A stretch of DNA of 64,000 bases from Geothrix sp. SG200 (GCF_022808935.1 NZ_JAKZFR010000001.1:434001-498000), one strand, 5' to 3'. Shown: positions 42,350-51,493, counted from the first letter of the stretch. Numbers and translations: made by a program. Notes: generated by a model from the sequence alone, not told the origin.

Positions 42350-43318
42350 CTATCCGCAGATCAGGTCGCGGAGGGCGCCCCAGACCTGATCCGGTCCGAT
42401 CCCCGCGAGACAGGGGTGGCCGGGAATGAAGCAGTCCCGCTTGAAGCAGGGGGCGCAGGGGACGTCATCCTTGCGCAGGCCGCGGCTCTTCGGTCCCCAG
42501 GGGGTGGACCCGCCGGGGTCCGTGGCGCCGTAGAGGGCCAGCACGGGCGCGCCGGTGGCGGCGGCCAGATGGCTGAGCCCCGAGTCGTTGCCCAGCACCG
42601 CCGCGGCGCCGCGCATCCAGGCGGCGGCCTCCTTGAGGGTGGTTTTCCCGCAGAGATCCAGGCCCTCGGTCCCGGCCACCGCCGCGCAGGTGACGGCCTC
42701 GTCCGGCGAGCCCAGCACCGCCACGGCGAAGCCTTCGGACCTGGCCTTCAGCAGCAGGGCCCGGTAGTGTTCCACGGGCCAGGCCTTGGAGGGCCAGGTG
42801 GAGCCTGGCATCAGGCAGAGGTAGCGCCCCGCGGGCTTGTCGATGGCCACCCGCGGATCGAAGTCCGCGTAGGGCATGGGCGGCAGGTCCGGCCAGCGCC
42901 GCTTCAGCACCGCGTGGTAGCGGAGCAGGAAGGGGCCTTCCGCGTCCCAGAACGGGCCGCTGTGGGTATTGAAGGGGCCCGCCAGGCTCTCGTCCACCCC
43001 GATGCGCTCGGGCACCCGCGCCAGCCAGGCCGCCAGGGCGGGCCGCAGGGACTTCGGGAAGTGGATGCTGCGGGCGGCGCGGTGCTCACGGAGGATCCGC
43101 GCCATGGCGATGGGACCGGGCTTGCCCTCGTCCGGCAGCGCCACGTCGCAGAACCACGTCTCCGCCACCAGGCCCACGGTGGTCTTCGGTCCCCAGACGA
43201 CCAGCGGGCCGGCGTCGATCTCCCGGAGCAGGCGCAGCACGGGAAGCTGCATGGCGGCGTCGCCCACGAACCGCGGGAAGCGCACCCAGGTGGCGTGGTG
43301 TGGGATCACGGCGGTCAT
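42350..43318 (-). CDS. Glycosyltransferase family 9 (heptosyltransferase type)
   Basis: GT-B enzyme of 322 aa that would add heptose to the LPS core. The family blocks are WVRFPRFVGDAAMQLPVLR at the N-terminus, CLMPGSTWPSKAWP before the donor site and AVLGNDSGLSHLAAATGAP, the WaaF/WaaC nucleotide-sugar motif. CAPCFKRDCFIPGHPCLAGI near the end is the Cys-rich heptosyltransferase II feature. The ATG at 43318 overlaps the stop of a 56-codon frame that repeats this gene's own first 17 codons. Confidence 0.9.
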   Translation of the reverse strand: MTAVIPHHATWVRFPRFVGDAAMQLPVLRLLREIDAGPLVVWGPKTTVGLVAETWFCDVALPDEGKPGPIAMARILREHRAARSIHFPKSLRPALAAWLARVPERIGVDESLAGPFNTHSGPFWDAEGPFLLRYHAVLKRRWPDLPPMPYADFDPRVAIDKPAGRYLCLMPGSTWPSKAWPVEHYRALLLKARSEGFAVAVLGSPDEAVTCAAVAGTEGLDLCGKTTLKEAAAWMRGAAAVLGNDSGLSHLAAATGAPVLALYGATDPGGSTPWGPKSRGLRKDDVPCAPCFKRDCFIPGHPCLAGIGPDQVWGALRDLICG

Positions 43319-43485
43319 TTCGAAAGCTCCAGCGGGGCTCGCCGCTTGGGACTACCCCCCGATCGCACCGCGCCCCGCGCGGTGCTCCTGCTCCCGCTGC
43401 GCCTCTGGCTTGCGATCGCAGAGGGCGCCCCGTCGTCGCCGACGAATCGCGGGAATCGTACCCAGGTGGCGTGCTCGGGGATCAC
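43315..43485 (-). pseudogene. Duplicated 5' fragment of the GT9 gene, 56-codon frame
   Basis: Frame from GTG 43485 to TGA 43315. Its first 17 residues, VIPEHATWVRFPRFVGD, match the start of the adjacent GT9 protein (VIPHHATWVRFPRFVGD) at 16 positions; the rest is Arg/Ser-rich and unrelated. The GTG overlaps the stop of the GT4 gene (GTGA) and the TGA overlaps the ATG of the GT9 gene (ATGA), so ribosomes could pass through it. It looks like a partial duplication or the left-over start of the original gene after an insertion of about 120 bases; a functional leader peptide cannot be excluded. Confidence 0.75.
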
Positions 43486-44600
43486 AGCCACGGCGCCACC
43501 GCCTCGCGGAACCTCGCCGCGGCGTCGTAGTCCCGGGTGAGGGCCGTGCCGAAGGCGTGGGCCTTCGCGCGCTGGGCCTCCCAGGCCGCGGGATCCGCCA
43601 GCAGGGGGGCGATCCGGGCGGCGGCGGCGCGCAACAGGCCATCCTCGATGGTCTTGCGGTCGTCGGGCTTGGGGATGAGGAAGCCGCCCTCGCCGTCCTT
43701 CAGCATGGTCCCGATGCCGCCCACGGTGGGCGCCAGGACGGGCACGCCCCGCTCCAGGGCCTCGATGAGCGCCAGGGGAAAGAAGCCCTCGTTGCGGCTG
43801 GTCATGACGTAGAGATCCAGGGCGGCGAAGGCGGGGGAGAGGTCCTTGAGCGGGCCCGTGCGGGTGCAGTGGTCCAGCAACCTCTCGCCCACCAGCGCAT
43901 CCTGGATCTCCTGGGCGTAGGCTTGGTCTTCCCGGCCCGCCAGCAGCAGGTGCAGGGGGCCCGGCACCTGCTCTCCCAGCCGGGCGGCGAAGCGGATCAC
44001 GTCCGCGGTCGCCTTCCGGGCGTCCATCTGCCCTGCGTAGCCCACCACCACCGCGTTTTCTGGTACGCGCAGCGCGATGCGCGCCGCGCGCCTCGCCTCC
44101 GCGTCCACAGGTTCCACCGCCGCCCGCGGATACAGGGGGTGGATGATGCTGCATGGGGCGGCGCTGAGGTGCTGCCGCACCGCGGTGGTGAAGTCGTAGG
44201 TGCAGATCCAGCGGTCCACGAGGCTTCGCACGCCGCGGTACTTCCGCAGGTGGCGCTCGTAGTGCTCATGCAGGGTGAGGACCGTCGGAATCCGCAGGCC
44301 GAAGCGCGCCAGCCAGGGCAGGGCCCGCTGCACACCCTTGTGGTTGCAGAGCACCAGGAGGTCCGGGCGCGTCCGGCGAAGCCAGCGGAAGGCGCCCAGG
44401 GCGCCGGGGAGGTGGAGCACCTCGGCCACGTTCGGGTTCCGCTGCCGCAGCTCGGGCTCGATGTCGCGCTTCCCGGGCTCTTTCCGGAAGATCACGCTGA
44501 CCTTCACGGGCAGCCCCGCCAGGGCCGCCACCTGCTCCAGGAGCACCCGCTCGCCTCCTCCGAAGGACAGTTTCCGGTGCGCGAACACGACGTGCTTCAC
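43482..44600 (-). CDS. Glycosyltransferase family 4
   Basis: GT-B retaining enzyme of 372 aa, likely acting on LPS or capsule sugars. N-terminal KLSFGGGERVLLEQVAALAG is typical of GT4 acceptor domains; the donor half has VVVGYAGQMDARKATADVIR and the EX7E motif in NEGFFPLALIEALERGVPVL, then APTVGGIGTML. It is the first gene of the run GT4, GT9 fragment, GT9, DUF1573 on the minus strand. The exact sugar is unknown. Confidence 0.9.
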   Translation of the reverse strand: MKHVVFAHRKLSFGGGERVLLEQVAALAGLPVKVSVIFRKEPGKRDIEPELRQRNPNVAEVLHLPGALGAFRWLRRTRPDLLVLCNHKGVQRALPWLARFGLRIPTVLTLHEHYERHLRKYRGVRSLVDRWICTYDFTTAVRQHLSAAPCSIIHPLYPRAAVEPVDAEARRAARIALRVPENAVVVGYAGQMDARKATADVIRFAARLGEQVPGPLHLLLAGREDQAYAQEIQDALVGERLLDHCTRTGPLKDLSPAFAALDLYVMTSRNEGFFPLALIEALERGVPVLAPTVGGIGTMLKDGEGGFLIPKPDDRKTIEDGLLRAAAARIAPLLADPAAWEAQRAKAHAFGTALTRDYDAAARFREAVAPWL

Positions 44601-44663
44601 GGGACTCCACGAAAGGGTTCAAGATAGGGTAACTGACCTAACGCGTCACTTCTCCAGGTTGCC

Positions 44664-46118
44664 ATGTCCCTCGTCTCGACCCAACGGATCCTGCTGGTGG
44701 AGGACGAACCCGGCCTTCGGGAGGTGCTGACCCTGGCCCTGGAGGGGGCCGGCTTCAAGTGCGAGGCCGCTTCAGGCATCGAGGAGGGGCGGCAGGCCCT
44801 CCGGGAGACCACCTTCGACGGCGTGCTCTCGGACCTGAAGCTGAAGGACGGCTCCGGCATCGAGCTGCTCACCTGGATGAAGGAGCAGGGCCTGGAGACG
44901 CCGGTGGTGATCATGACCGCCTACGCCACCACGGAGACCACCGTGCAGGCCCTCAACCAAGGCGCCGTGGACTTCATCACCAAGCCCTTCAAGCACGAGG
45001 AGCTCATCGGAATGCTGAAGGGCCTGCTGGCTGCGGCGGAACCCGAGGCCCCGCTGCCGCAGGACCTGGGCGAGCTGGTGGGCGTGGGCCCGACCATGCG
45101 GAAGATCAACGCCCTCATCGGCAAGGTCTCGCGCGCCGACACGACGGTGCTGCTCACCGGTGAGAGCGGCACCGGCAAGGAAGTGGTGGCCCGGCTCATC
45201 CACCGCTATTCCGACCGGGCCAAGGGCCCCTTCATCCCCGTGAACTGCGGGGCCCTGCCCGAGGCTCTGCTGGAAAGCGAGCTGTTCGGCTTCGAGAAGG
45301 GGGCCTTCACCGGGGCCGGGGCCATGAAGCGTGGGCTCTTCGAGGAGGCCGGCGGCGGGATCCTTTTCTTGGACGAGATCGGCGAGATGCCGCTGCCCTT
45401 GCAGGTGAAGCTGCTGCGGGCCCTGCAGGAACGGCGGGTCCGCCGGCTGGGGGCCACGGAGGAGCGGCCCGTGGATGTGCGCGTCATCGCCGCCACCAAC
45501 CGGGACCTGCGGGCCCGGGCCGAATCCGGCGCCTTCCGTGAGGATCTCTTCTACCGGCTGAACATCCTCCAGATCGAGCTGCCGCCCCTGCGGGAGCGCC
45601 TGGATGATCTGCCCATCCTCGCGGAGCATTTCATCCGCCGGTTCTGCCAGAAGCTGGGCAAGCCGCCCATGCAGCTCCACGCGGACACCATGGCCCAGCT
45701 CCTGGCCTACCGGTTCCCGGGCAACGTGCGGGAGCTGGAGAACCTCATGGAGCGCTGCGTGGCCCTCAACGCTGGCGGACCGATCACCCGGGACCTGCTG
45801 CCCGACGGCTTCGGCCAGGCTGGCGTCAGCGAAGGCGCGGGGCGCCCGGCTCCCCTGACCATCCCCCCGGAGGGCTTCGACCTGGAGGCCTGGATCAACG
45901 CCCTCAAGGGCCACTTCCTCAAGCGCGCCCTGGAAGAAGTCGGCGGGGTGAAGACCAAGGCGGGCAAGCGGCTGGGCATGAGTTTCCGGGCCTACCGCTA
46001 CTGGTTGGCCGAACTCGGGGGCCTGGAGGCCCTGCCCCAGGACTTCCCCTGGCCCGAGGACTTCCCCCCCGTCCCCGTGGAGGAAGGCGGCGGAACCGAG
46101 GGCGGCAAGGACGCATGA
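44664..46118 (+). CDS. pilR: Sigma-54-dependent response regulator, PilR/NtrC type
   Basis: Transcription activator of 484 aa. The receiver (about 1-120) has LLVEDEP, Asp in VLSDLKLKDG and TKPFK. The AAA+ domain has Walker A GESGTGKE (about 166), the sigma-54 contact loop GAFTGA (about 213), Walker B ILFLDEIGEM (about 233) and RFPGNVRELENLMERC. The C-terminal helix-turn-helix, VKTKAGKRLGMSFRAYRYWL, is of the PilR kind. Its likely target is the sigma-54 promoter of pilA at 7825-7842. No PilS kinase is adjacent. A Pro/Glu-rich tail of about 30 residues follows the DNA-binding helix. Confidence 0.88.
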   Translation: MSLVSTQRILLVEDEPGLREVLTLALEGAGFKCEAASGIEEGRQALRETTFDGVLSDLKLKDGSGIELLTWMKEQGLETPVVIMTAYATTETTVQALNQGAVDFITKPFKHEELIGMLKGLLAAAEPEAPLPQDLGELVGVGPTMRKINALIGKVSRADTTVLLTGESGTGKEVVARLIHRYSDRAKGPFIPVNCGALPEALLESELFGFEKGAFTGAGAMKRGLFEEAGGGILFLDEIGEMPLPLQVKLLRALQERRVRRLGATEERPVDVRVIAATNRDLRARAESGAFREDLFYRLNILQIELPPLRERLDDLPILAEHFIRRFCQKLGKPPMQLHADTMAQLLAYRFPGNVRELENLMERCVALNAGGPITRDLLPDGFGQAGVSEGAGRPAPLTIPPEGFDLEAWINALKGHFLKRALEEVGGVKTKAGKRLGMSFRAYRYWLAELGGLEALPQDFPWPEDFPPVPVEEGGGTEGGKDA

Positions 46119-46206
46119 TGCTGATGGATCCTTGTTTTTTCAGCCATTTCTGGCACACTGTAACGCTCGGATGCACTGCAGACGAGCCCTCACCGCGGAC
46201 CCTCCC

Positions 46207-46707
46207 ATGACCCCGACCCACGCCCGCCGACGAGACCAGGGATTTTCCCTGCTGGAGCTCCTGGTGGCGATGATGATCATCGCCGTCCTGGGCACCCTCG
46301 GCTTCTCCCAGTACAAGAAGCACTCCGCCCAGGCCCGCTACCTCAAGGCCCAGGACGATCTCAAGATCGTGGCCGAGGGGCTCGACCAGTACTACCTCAA
46401 GCATGGCCGCTTCCCGGATTTCGGCAGCTTCGACGCCATGGTGGACGGCAACTCCTCGCTGGTGAAGGAGAGCCTCATCAAGGTGGGCATGGCCGCCCAG
46501 GATCCCTTTGGCCAGCCCTACGAGGGCAAGTCGAGCCGGGGCACGTACGAGCTGAAGTGCGCCGGCGACCCCGGCAACCAGGAGGACGCCGGCCCCATCG
46601 TCCGGACCCCCGGCCAGGTGACCGGTTCCTCACCCGTCAGCGGGGCGGGCAGCACGGCGGCGCCCAAGGCGGACGCTCCTGCCGCGGACGCTGGAGCCCC
46701 CAAGTGA
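46207..46707 (+). CDS. Type II pseudopilin / type IV pilin-like protein (GspG-like)
   Basis: Prepilin of 166 aa. ATG 46207 gives a short basic leader ending in Gly before FSLLELLVAMMIIAVLGTLG, with Glu +5. The head begins with a helix, YLKAQDDLKIVAEGLDQYYL, then GRFPDFGSF and a stretch ending PYEGKSSRGTYELKCAG, an arrangement like GspG (DPFGQPY compares with DPWGNPY of pseudopilins). A Pro/Ala/Ser-rich tail of about 45 residues is atypical. It follows pilR by 88 bases and overlaps yceD by four. Confidence 0.83.
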   Translation: MTPTHARRRDQGFSLLELLVAMMIIAVLGTLGFSQYKKHSAQARYLKAQDDLKIVAEGLDQYYLKHGRFPDFGSFDAMVDGNSSLVKESLIKVGMAAQDPFGQPYEGKSSRGTYELKCAGDPGNQEDAGPIVRTPGQVTGSSPVSGAGSTAAPKADAPAADAGAPK

Positions 46708-47237
46708 TCGATCTCCACAAGCTGCCCCTGGAGGGCCTCCGCCTGAACGGCACCACCGACGAGGTGGCCCTGGAGGGGGGCGTGTCCTTGCGGGATCTGG
46801 CCTGGTCGGTGTTCGCGCTGGCCTCGGACGGCGATGTCTTCCTGGAGGTGAAGGGCCAGGCGGTGTGGCAGGGGGCCTGCAGCCGCTGCCTTGTGCCCCT
46901 GGACCGGCCCATCTCCGTGGAGAGCCAGTTCCTGGGCAGCAAGGATCCCGACTTGGTGGGCCGCGGCTCCCATACCCTGGGCTCGCAAGATCTGGACGTG
47001 GTCTTCCTGCCGGAGGACACGCTGGACGAGACTGAGCTGGTGCGGGAGCAGTTCGAGCTCCAGGCCCCCATGCATCCCCTCTGCGCCGAGGACTGCAAGG
47101 GGCTCTGTCCCACCTGCGGCAAGAACTGGAACAAGGGCCCCTGCCAGTGCCCGACCGGATCCGCGCAGGCCCCCTCCGCCCTCAACCGGGCCCTCACGAA
47201 GGCGCTGGCGGGAATCAAGCTGGACCCGGAATCCTGA
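46704..47237 (+). CDS. yceD: YceD/DUF177-family protein
   Basis: Protein of 177 aa of the family normally encoded just before rpmF, as here. Family roles are linked to 23S rRNA or ribosome maturation. The N-terminal Cys pair is in GACSRCLVPLDRPISVE; the C-terminal block CKGLCPTCGKNWNKGPCQC adds several Cys that probably bind zinc. The start is GTG 46704, overlapping the pseudopilin stop (GTGA). It forms an operon with rpmF and plsX. Confidence 0.88.
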   Translation: MIDLHKLPLEGLRLNGTTDEVALEGGVSLRDLAWSVFALASDGDVFLEVKGQAVWQGACSRCLVPLDRPISVESQFLGSKDPDLVGRGSHTLGSQDLDVVFLPEDTLDETELVREQFELQAPMHPLCAEDCKGLCPTCGKNWNKGPCQCPTGSAQAPSALNRALTKALAGIKLDPES

Positions 47238-47281
47238 AACCCTTAACCTGGAACTTTGCGTTTTCCCCCTAGGAGCAAGCC

Positions 47282-47467
47282 ATGCCGAATCCCAAGCGCC
47301 GCCATTCCAAGGCCCGCCGCGACCGCCGGCGCACCCACGACGCGCTGGAGGCCATGAGCGCCAGCACCTGCCCCAACTGCCAGACCCCCAAGCTGCCCCA
47401 CCGCGTGTGCCCCAGCTGCGGCTTCTATCGCGGCAAGCTGGCCGTCCGCGTCGCCGAGAACGCCTAA
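47282..47467 (+). CDS. rpmF: 50S ribosomal protein L32
   Basis: Large-subunit ribosomal protein of 61 aa. [20 protein letters not shown] is the canonical N-terminus, and the zinc ribbon CPNC ... [10 protein letters not shown] keeps all four Cys (the zinc-containing C+ form). It is preceded by TAGGAGCAAGCC and followed ten bases later by plsX. Confidence 0.97.
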   Translation: MPNPKRRHSKARRDRRRTHDALEAMSASTCPNCQTPKLPHRVCPSCGFYRGKLAVRVAENA

Positions 47468-47477
47468 GAGCCGTCCA

Positions 47478-48503
47478 GTGGACGGTCATCGCATCGCATT
47501 GGACGTCATGGGGGGCGACCACGCTCCCCATGCGACGCTGCTGGGCGCCCGGGAGGCCCTCCAGGCCTGGCCGGGACTCTTCCTTCTCCTCGTCGGGGAT
47601 GAGGCGGTGCTCCGTCCGCAGCTGGCCCGCCACGGCTTCACGCCGGAGCTGCTGACCCGCGCGGAAGTGGTCCATGCCTCCCAGACCGTGGTCATGGAGG
47701 ACAAGGCCACCAGCATCCTCAAGGAGAAGAAGGACAGCTCCATCCGTGTCGCCGCCCAGCTCGTCCGCGAGGGGCAGGCCCACGGCGTGGTGTCCATGGG
47801 CCACACCGGCGCCGCCATGGTGGCCTCCAGCCTCGTCATCGGCAAGCTCGAGGGCGTGGACCGGCCGGCCCTGGCCAGCGTCCTGCCCAACATGAAGGGA
47901 GCGCCCACGGTGCTCCTGGACGTGGGCGCCAACGTGGACTGCCGGGCGGAGCACATCGCCCAGTTCGCCGTGATGGGCTCGGTCTATGCCGAGGAAGTGC
48001 TCGGCCTCGAGCGGCCCCGCGTGGGCATCCTCAGCGTGGGCGAGGAGGACGGCAAGGGCACGGACGTGACCAAGGACGCCTCCGCCATGCTCCGCGAGAT
48101 GGAGATCCGCTTCGAGGGCAACGCCGAAGGGCGGGACATCTGGAACGGCAATTTCGACGTCATCGCCTGTGACGGCTTCGTGGGCAATGTGGTCCTGAAG
48201 TCCAGCGAGGCCCTGGCCGAAGGCATCATCGGCGGCCTGCGGGACAGCTTCATGGAGTCGCCCATCACCAAGCTGGCGGGCCTTCTCGCGAAGCCCGCCA
48301 TGAAGCGGTTCAAGCAGAAGCTCGACTATGCGGAGTACGGCGGCGCACCGCTGCTGGGCGTGAAGGGCGTGAGCATCATCGGCCACGGCCGCAGCGACCA
48401 CAAGGCCGTGCGCAACGCCATCCGCGCCGCCCTGCGCGCCGCCGAGCACCGCCTCCACGAGCGCATCCAGGAGCGCGTGGCGCTGCTTCTCCCGCAGGAC
48501 TGA
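47478..48503 (+). CDS. plsX: Phosphate acyltransferase PlsX
   Basis: Converts acyl-ACP to acyl-phosphate, the first step of phospholipid synthesis in the PlsX-PlsY route. The 341 aa protein starts with HRIALDVMGGDHAPHATLLG and has VSMGHTGAAMVASS and GVKGVSIIGHGRSDHKAV, all typical. The start is GTG 47478. The order yceD-rpmF-plsX is widely conserved, but fabH, which usually follows plsX, is missing; a repeat element and then fabD come next. Confidence 0.95.
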   Translation: MDGHRIALDVMGGDHAPHATLLGAREALQAWPGLFLLLVGDEAVLRPQLARHGFTPELLTRAEVVHASQTVVMEDKATSILKEKKDSSIRVAAQLVREGQAHGVVSMGHTGAAMVASSLVIGKLEGVDRPALASVLPNMKGAPTVLLDVGANVDCRAEHIAQFAVMGSVYAEEVLGLERPRVGILSVGEEDGKGTDVTKDASAMLREMEIRFEGNAEGRDIWNGNFDVIACDGFVGNVVLKSSEALAEGIIGGLRDSFMESPITKLAGLLAKPAMKRFKQKLDYAEYGGAPLLGVKGVSIIGHGRSDHKAVRNAIRAALRAAEHRLHERIQERVALLLPQD

Positions 48504-48511
48504 TCCTATCT

Positions 48512-48577
48512 GCCACGGATGAACACGGATAAACACGGATGTATCGTCATCTGAGTTCATCCGTGTTCATCTGTGGC
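48512..48577. repeat. Inverted repeat, CCACGGATGAACACGGAT family
   Basis: The left arm GCCACGGATGAACACGGAT (48512-48530) pairs with the right arm at 48559-48577 with one mismatch. An extra tandem unit, AAACACGGAT, follows the left arm. It occupies almost the whole gap between plsX and fabD, ending about 20 bases before the fabD start. Confidence 0.8.
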
Positions 48578-48597
48578 GGACATTTCTTGAGGTTGTC

Positions 48598-49536
48598 ATG
48601 AGCAAAGTGGCTTGGCTGTTTCCGGGGCAGGGGTCGCAGGCGGTGGGCATGGGCGTGGCGCTGGCGGAGGCCGAGCCGGCGGCGCGGGCCGTCCTCCAGG
48701 ACGCGGACGCGGCCCTGGGCTTCCCGCTCTCGAAGCTCATGGCCGAGGGGCCCGAGGACACGCTGAAGCTGACGGAGCACACCCAGCCCGCCATCCTGAC
48801 CCACAGCACCATGGTGGTGCGCGCCTGGGCCCATCGCCTGCCGAAGCCCGATTTCGCCGCGGGGCATTCCCTGGGCGAATACAGCGCTCTGGTGGCGCTG
48901 GGCGCCCTGGGCTTCCAGGATGCGGTCCGAACCGTGCGGGAGCGTGGCCGTGCCATGCAGGAGGCCGTGCCCGTGGGCATGGGCGCCATGGCGGCCATCC
49001 TTGGGATGAGCCAGGCGGATGTGGAGGCCAGCTGCGCCGAGGCCGCCGCCGCGACCGGGAAGATCGTGGTGCCCGCCAACTTCAACGGCCCCGGCCAGAT
49101 CGTCATCGCCGGCCACGCCGAGGCCGTGGACGCGGCCCTGGAGGCCGCCAAGGCCCGGGGCGGGCGCAAGGCCATGAAGCTGCCCGTGAGCGCGCCTTTC
49201 CATTCGCCCCTGATGGAGCCCGCCCAGGCTCGCATGGAACCCATCCTGGAGGGCCTGGCTTTCAAGGCCCCCATCTGCCCCCTGGTGAACAACGTGGACG
49301 CAGCCGCGGTCTCAGAACCTGAGGCGCTGCGGACCGGGCTGGTGCGCCAGATCCCCGGCGCCGTGCGATGGCAGGCCACGCTGGACCTGCTGCTGGACCA
49401 GGGCGTCACCTCCTACGTCGAACTGGGCCCGGGCAAGGTCCTGGCGGGCCTGGTGAAGCGGCAGGCCAAGGAGCGGGGCATGGAGGTGACGGCGCTGAGC
49501 CTCGGCGCTCCCGAAGACCTCGCCCAGCTGGGCTGA
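48598..49536 (+). CDS. fabD: Malonyl-CoA:ACP transacylase FabD
   Basis: Loads malonyl groups on acyl carrier protein. The 312 aa enzyme has the N-terminal AWLFPGQGSQAVGMG, the nucleophile Ser in AGHSLGEYSAL (about 91), the Arg-containing VRERGRAMQEAVPVG and the His in VSAPFHSPLM. It follows the repeat at 48512-48577; TTGAGGTTG provides the ribosome site. No fabH, fabG, acpP or fabF follows; the next genes are for a 2-oxoacid oxidoreductase. Confidence 0.95.
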   Translation: MSKVAWLFPGQGSQAVGMGVALAEAEPAARAVLQDADAALGFPLSKLMAEGPEDTLKLTEHTQPAILTHSTMVVRAWAHRLPKPDFAAGHSLGEYSALVALGALGFQDAVRTVRERGRAMQEAVPVGMGAMAAILGMSQADVEASCAEAAAATGKIVVPANFNGPGQIVIAGHAEAVDAALEAAKARGGRKAMKLPVSAPFHSPLMEPAQARMEPILEGLAFKAPICPLVNNVDAAAVSEPEALRTGLVRQIPGAVRWQATLDLLLDQGVTSYVELGPGKVLAGLVKRQAKERGMEVTALSLGAPEDLAQLG

Positions 49537-49694
49537 CACTGCAATGGCAGGGCCTTTCCGCCGGGAAGGTGTGATGAAAAGCAATGCCCCCCGGGGGTAG
49601 GGTGGATGGAACGACACTGCGTCTTCCAGTGGGCGGCGGCGGGCGGCGGAAAGTGGCCCGGTGCCGCGCACATCACCCTCAGTCCGAGGTGCCC

Positions 49695-51485
49695 ATGCGC
49701 AAGGATCTTGTCTTCGGAATGGCCGGTTCAGGAGGCGATGGCATCGTCTCCGCCGGCGACTCCCTTCTCCAGGCTGCTTCGGCGGAGGGTTATCACGGCG
49801 TGATGACCAAGAGCTTCGGCTCCCAGATCCGCGGCGGCGAGTCCTCCTGCCGCGTCCGCATCAGCACGGACCCGGTCCTGAACCCCGGCGGCAACCTGGA
49901 CGTGGCCGTGGCCCTGAACTGGGAGGACTTCCTCAAGTTCGGCGCCGAACTCCCCGTGGCGGGCTCCACCGTGGTGATCTACGAGGCCGCCACGGGCGTG
50001 CCCGAGAACCAGATTCCTCTGGTGGGCGTGACGCCTCTGCAGGTGATCGCGGTGCCCATCGCGGCCATGGCCAAGGAGACCGCGGGCACGGAGCGCGCGA
50101 AGAACACGGTGGTGCTGGGCCTCATCGCCGGCTGGTTCGGCATCGGCGGCGAAGCGGTGATGAAGGGCATCTCGAAGAAGCTGGCCAAGAAGAGCATGGA
50201 GCTCGTCGAAGCCAACCAGAAGGCCTTCGACGCGGGCGTGGCCTTCGCGAAGTCCCATCCGCTCAAGGCCGACATGACCGTCGTGCCTTCCTCGACCAAG
50301 GGCGCCGTGAAGCTCCTGACGGACGGCAACGACATGTGCGCCGCCGCCGCCCTCTTCGCCGGCTGCCAGTTCTTCGGCGGCTACCCGATCACGCCCTCCA
50401 CCGAGATCATGCAGTTCTTCACCAACCACGTCTGGAAGTACGGCGGCGCCGTGCTGCAGGCCGAGGACGAGATCGCGGGCATCGGCGCGGCCGTGGGCGC
50501 CTCCTTCGCCGGCAAGAAGTCCATGACCGCCACCAGCGGCCCCGGCCTCTCCCTGAAGTCCGAGATGATGGGCCTTGCCAGCATCGCCGAGCTGCCCCTG
50601 GTGATCGTCGATGTGCAGCGCGGCGGCCCCTCCACGGGCCTGCCCACCAAGACCGAGCAGTCCGACCTCTTCGCGGCGGCCTTCTCCGCCCACGGCGACG
50701 TGATCCGCCCCGTGCTGGCCCCCACCTCCGTGGCGGACATGTTCCGCACCACCGTGGAGGCCTTCAACATCGCCGAGCACTACCAGACGCCGGTGATCAT
50801 CCTCTCCGACCAGGAGATCGCCTCCCGCAAGGAGACGCTGGATCCCATCGACACCAGCACGTTCAAGATCATCAACCGCCTGGTCCCCGCCGGCGCGGAC
50901 CTGCAGGACTACAAGCGGTTCAAGCAGACCGAGAACCACATCAGCCCCATCAGCCATCCGGGCATGCTGGGCGGTACCTACCTGGCCTCCGGCATCGAGC
51001 ATGTGGAATCCGGCGCCCCCACGAACAGCGGCTCCGTCCACCAGCGCATGAACGACAAGCGCATCAAGAAGCTGGACCCCCTGAAGGAGCGCAAGGATCT
51101 CTTCGAGATCACGGGCAACCCCGACGCCCCGCTGGCCCTGGTGGCCTGGGGCAGCGTGGCCGGCGTCTGCCGCGAGGCGCTGCAGATGGCCCAGGCCGAG
51201 GGCCTGGACGTGAAGCTCATGGTGCCCTACCTGCTCTACCCCGTGGCCGAGCAGACCTACCGCGACTTCTTCGCCTCGGTGCAGAAGGGGCTCGTGGTCG
51301 AGCAGTCCCACCTGGCCCAGACGTTCAAGGTGCTGCGCATGCACCTCGACCTGCCCAAGGGCTTGCAGTCCCTGGCCCGCAGCGGCGCGAACCCCTTCCT
51401 GCCCGGCGAGATCGTCGCGGCCCTCCACCATCTCCTCTCGGAGCTGCAGCGCAGCCACGAGGGCAAGCTTCAGCCCCAGGAGTGA
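49695..51485 (+). CDS. korA: 2-oxoacid:ferredoxin oxidoreductase, fused gamma-alpha subunit (KorA type)
   Basis: Subunit of an oxidoreductase that decarboxylates a 2-oxoacid (probably 2-oxoglutarate) to acyl-CoA and reduces ferredoxin. The 596 aa protein joins a gamma domain (about 1-190, GMAGSGGDGIVSAGDSLLQA, KSFGSQIRGGESSCRVR) to an alpha domain (about 205-596, GCQFFGGYPITPSTEIMQFF, DEIAGIGAAVGASFAGKKS). ATG 49695 after GAGGT is preferred to the longer frame. korB follows after eight bases. Running in reverse it would fix CO2; direction is not visible here. Confidence 0.92.
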   Translation: MRKDLVFGMAGSGGDGIVSAGDSLLQAASAEGYHGVMTKSFGSQIRGGESSCRVRISTDPVLNPGGNLDVAVALNWEDFLKFGAELPVAGSTVVIYEAATGVPENQIPLVGVTPLQVIAVPIAAMAKETAGTERAKNTVVLGLIAGWFGIGGEAVMKGISKKLAKKSMELVEANQKAFDAGVAFAKSHPLKADMTVVPSSTKGAVKLLTDGNDMCAAAALFAGCQFFGGYPITPSTEIMQFFTNHVWKYGGAVLQAEDEIAGIGAAVGASFAGKKSMTATSGPGLSLKSEMMGLASIAELPLVIVDVQRGGPSTGLPTKTEQSDLFAAAFSAHGDVIRPVLAPTSVADMFRTTVEAFNIAEHYQTPVIILSDQEIASRKETLDPIDTSTFKIINRLVPAGADLQDYKRFKQTENHISPISHPGMLGGTYLASGIEHVESGAPTNSGSVHQRMNDKRIKKLDPLKERKDLFEITGNPDAPLALVAWGSVAGVCREALQMAQAEGLDVKLMVPYLLYPVAEQTYRDFFASVQKGLVVEQSHLAQTFKVLRMHLDLPKGLQSLARSGANPFLPGEIVAALHHLLSELQRSHEGKLQPQE

Positions 51486-51493
51486 GGTCGATC

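Noticed and set aside
46153..46172. Possible sigma-54 promoter (CTGGCACACTGTAACGC) before the pseudopilin gene
   Set aside because: The -24 half is good, but the -12 GC lies 11 bases after GG instead of 10 and the TTG is missing.
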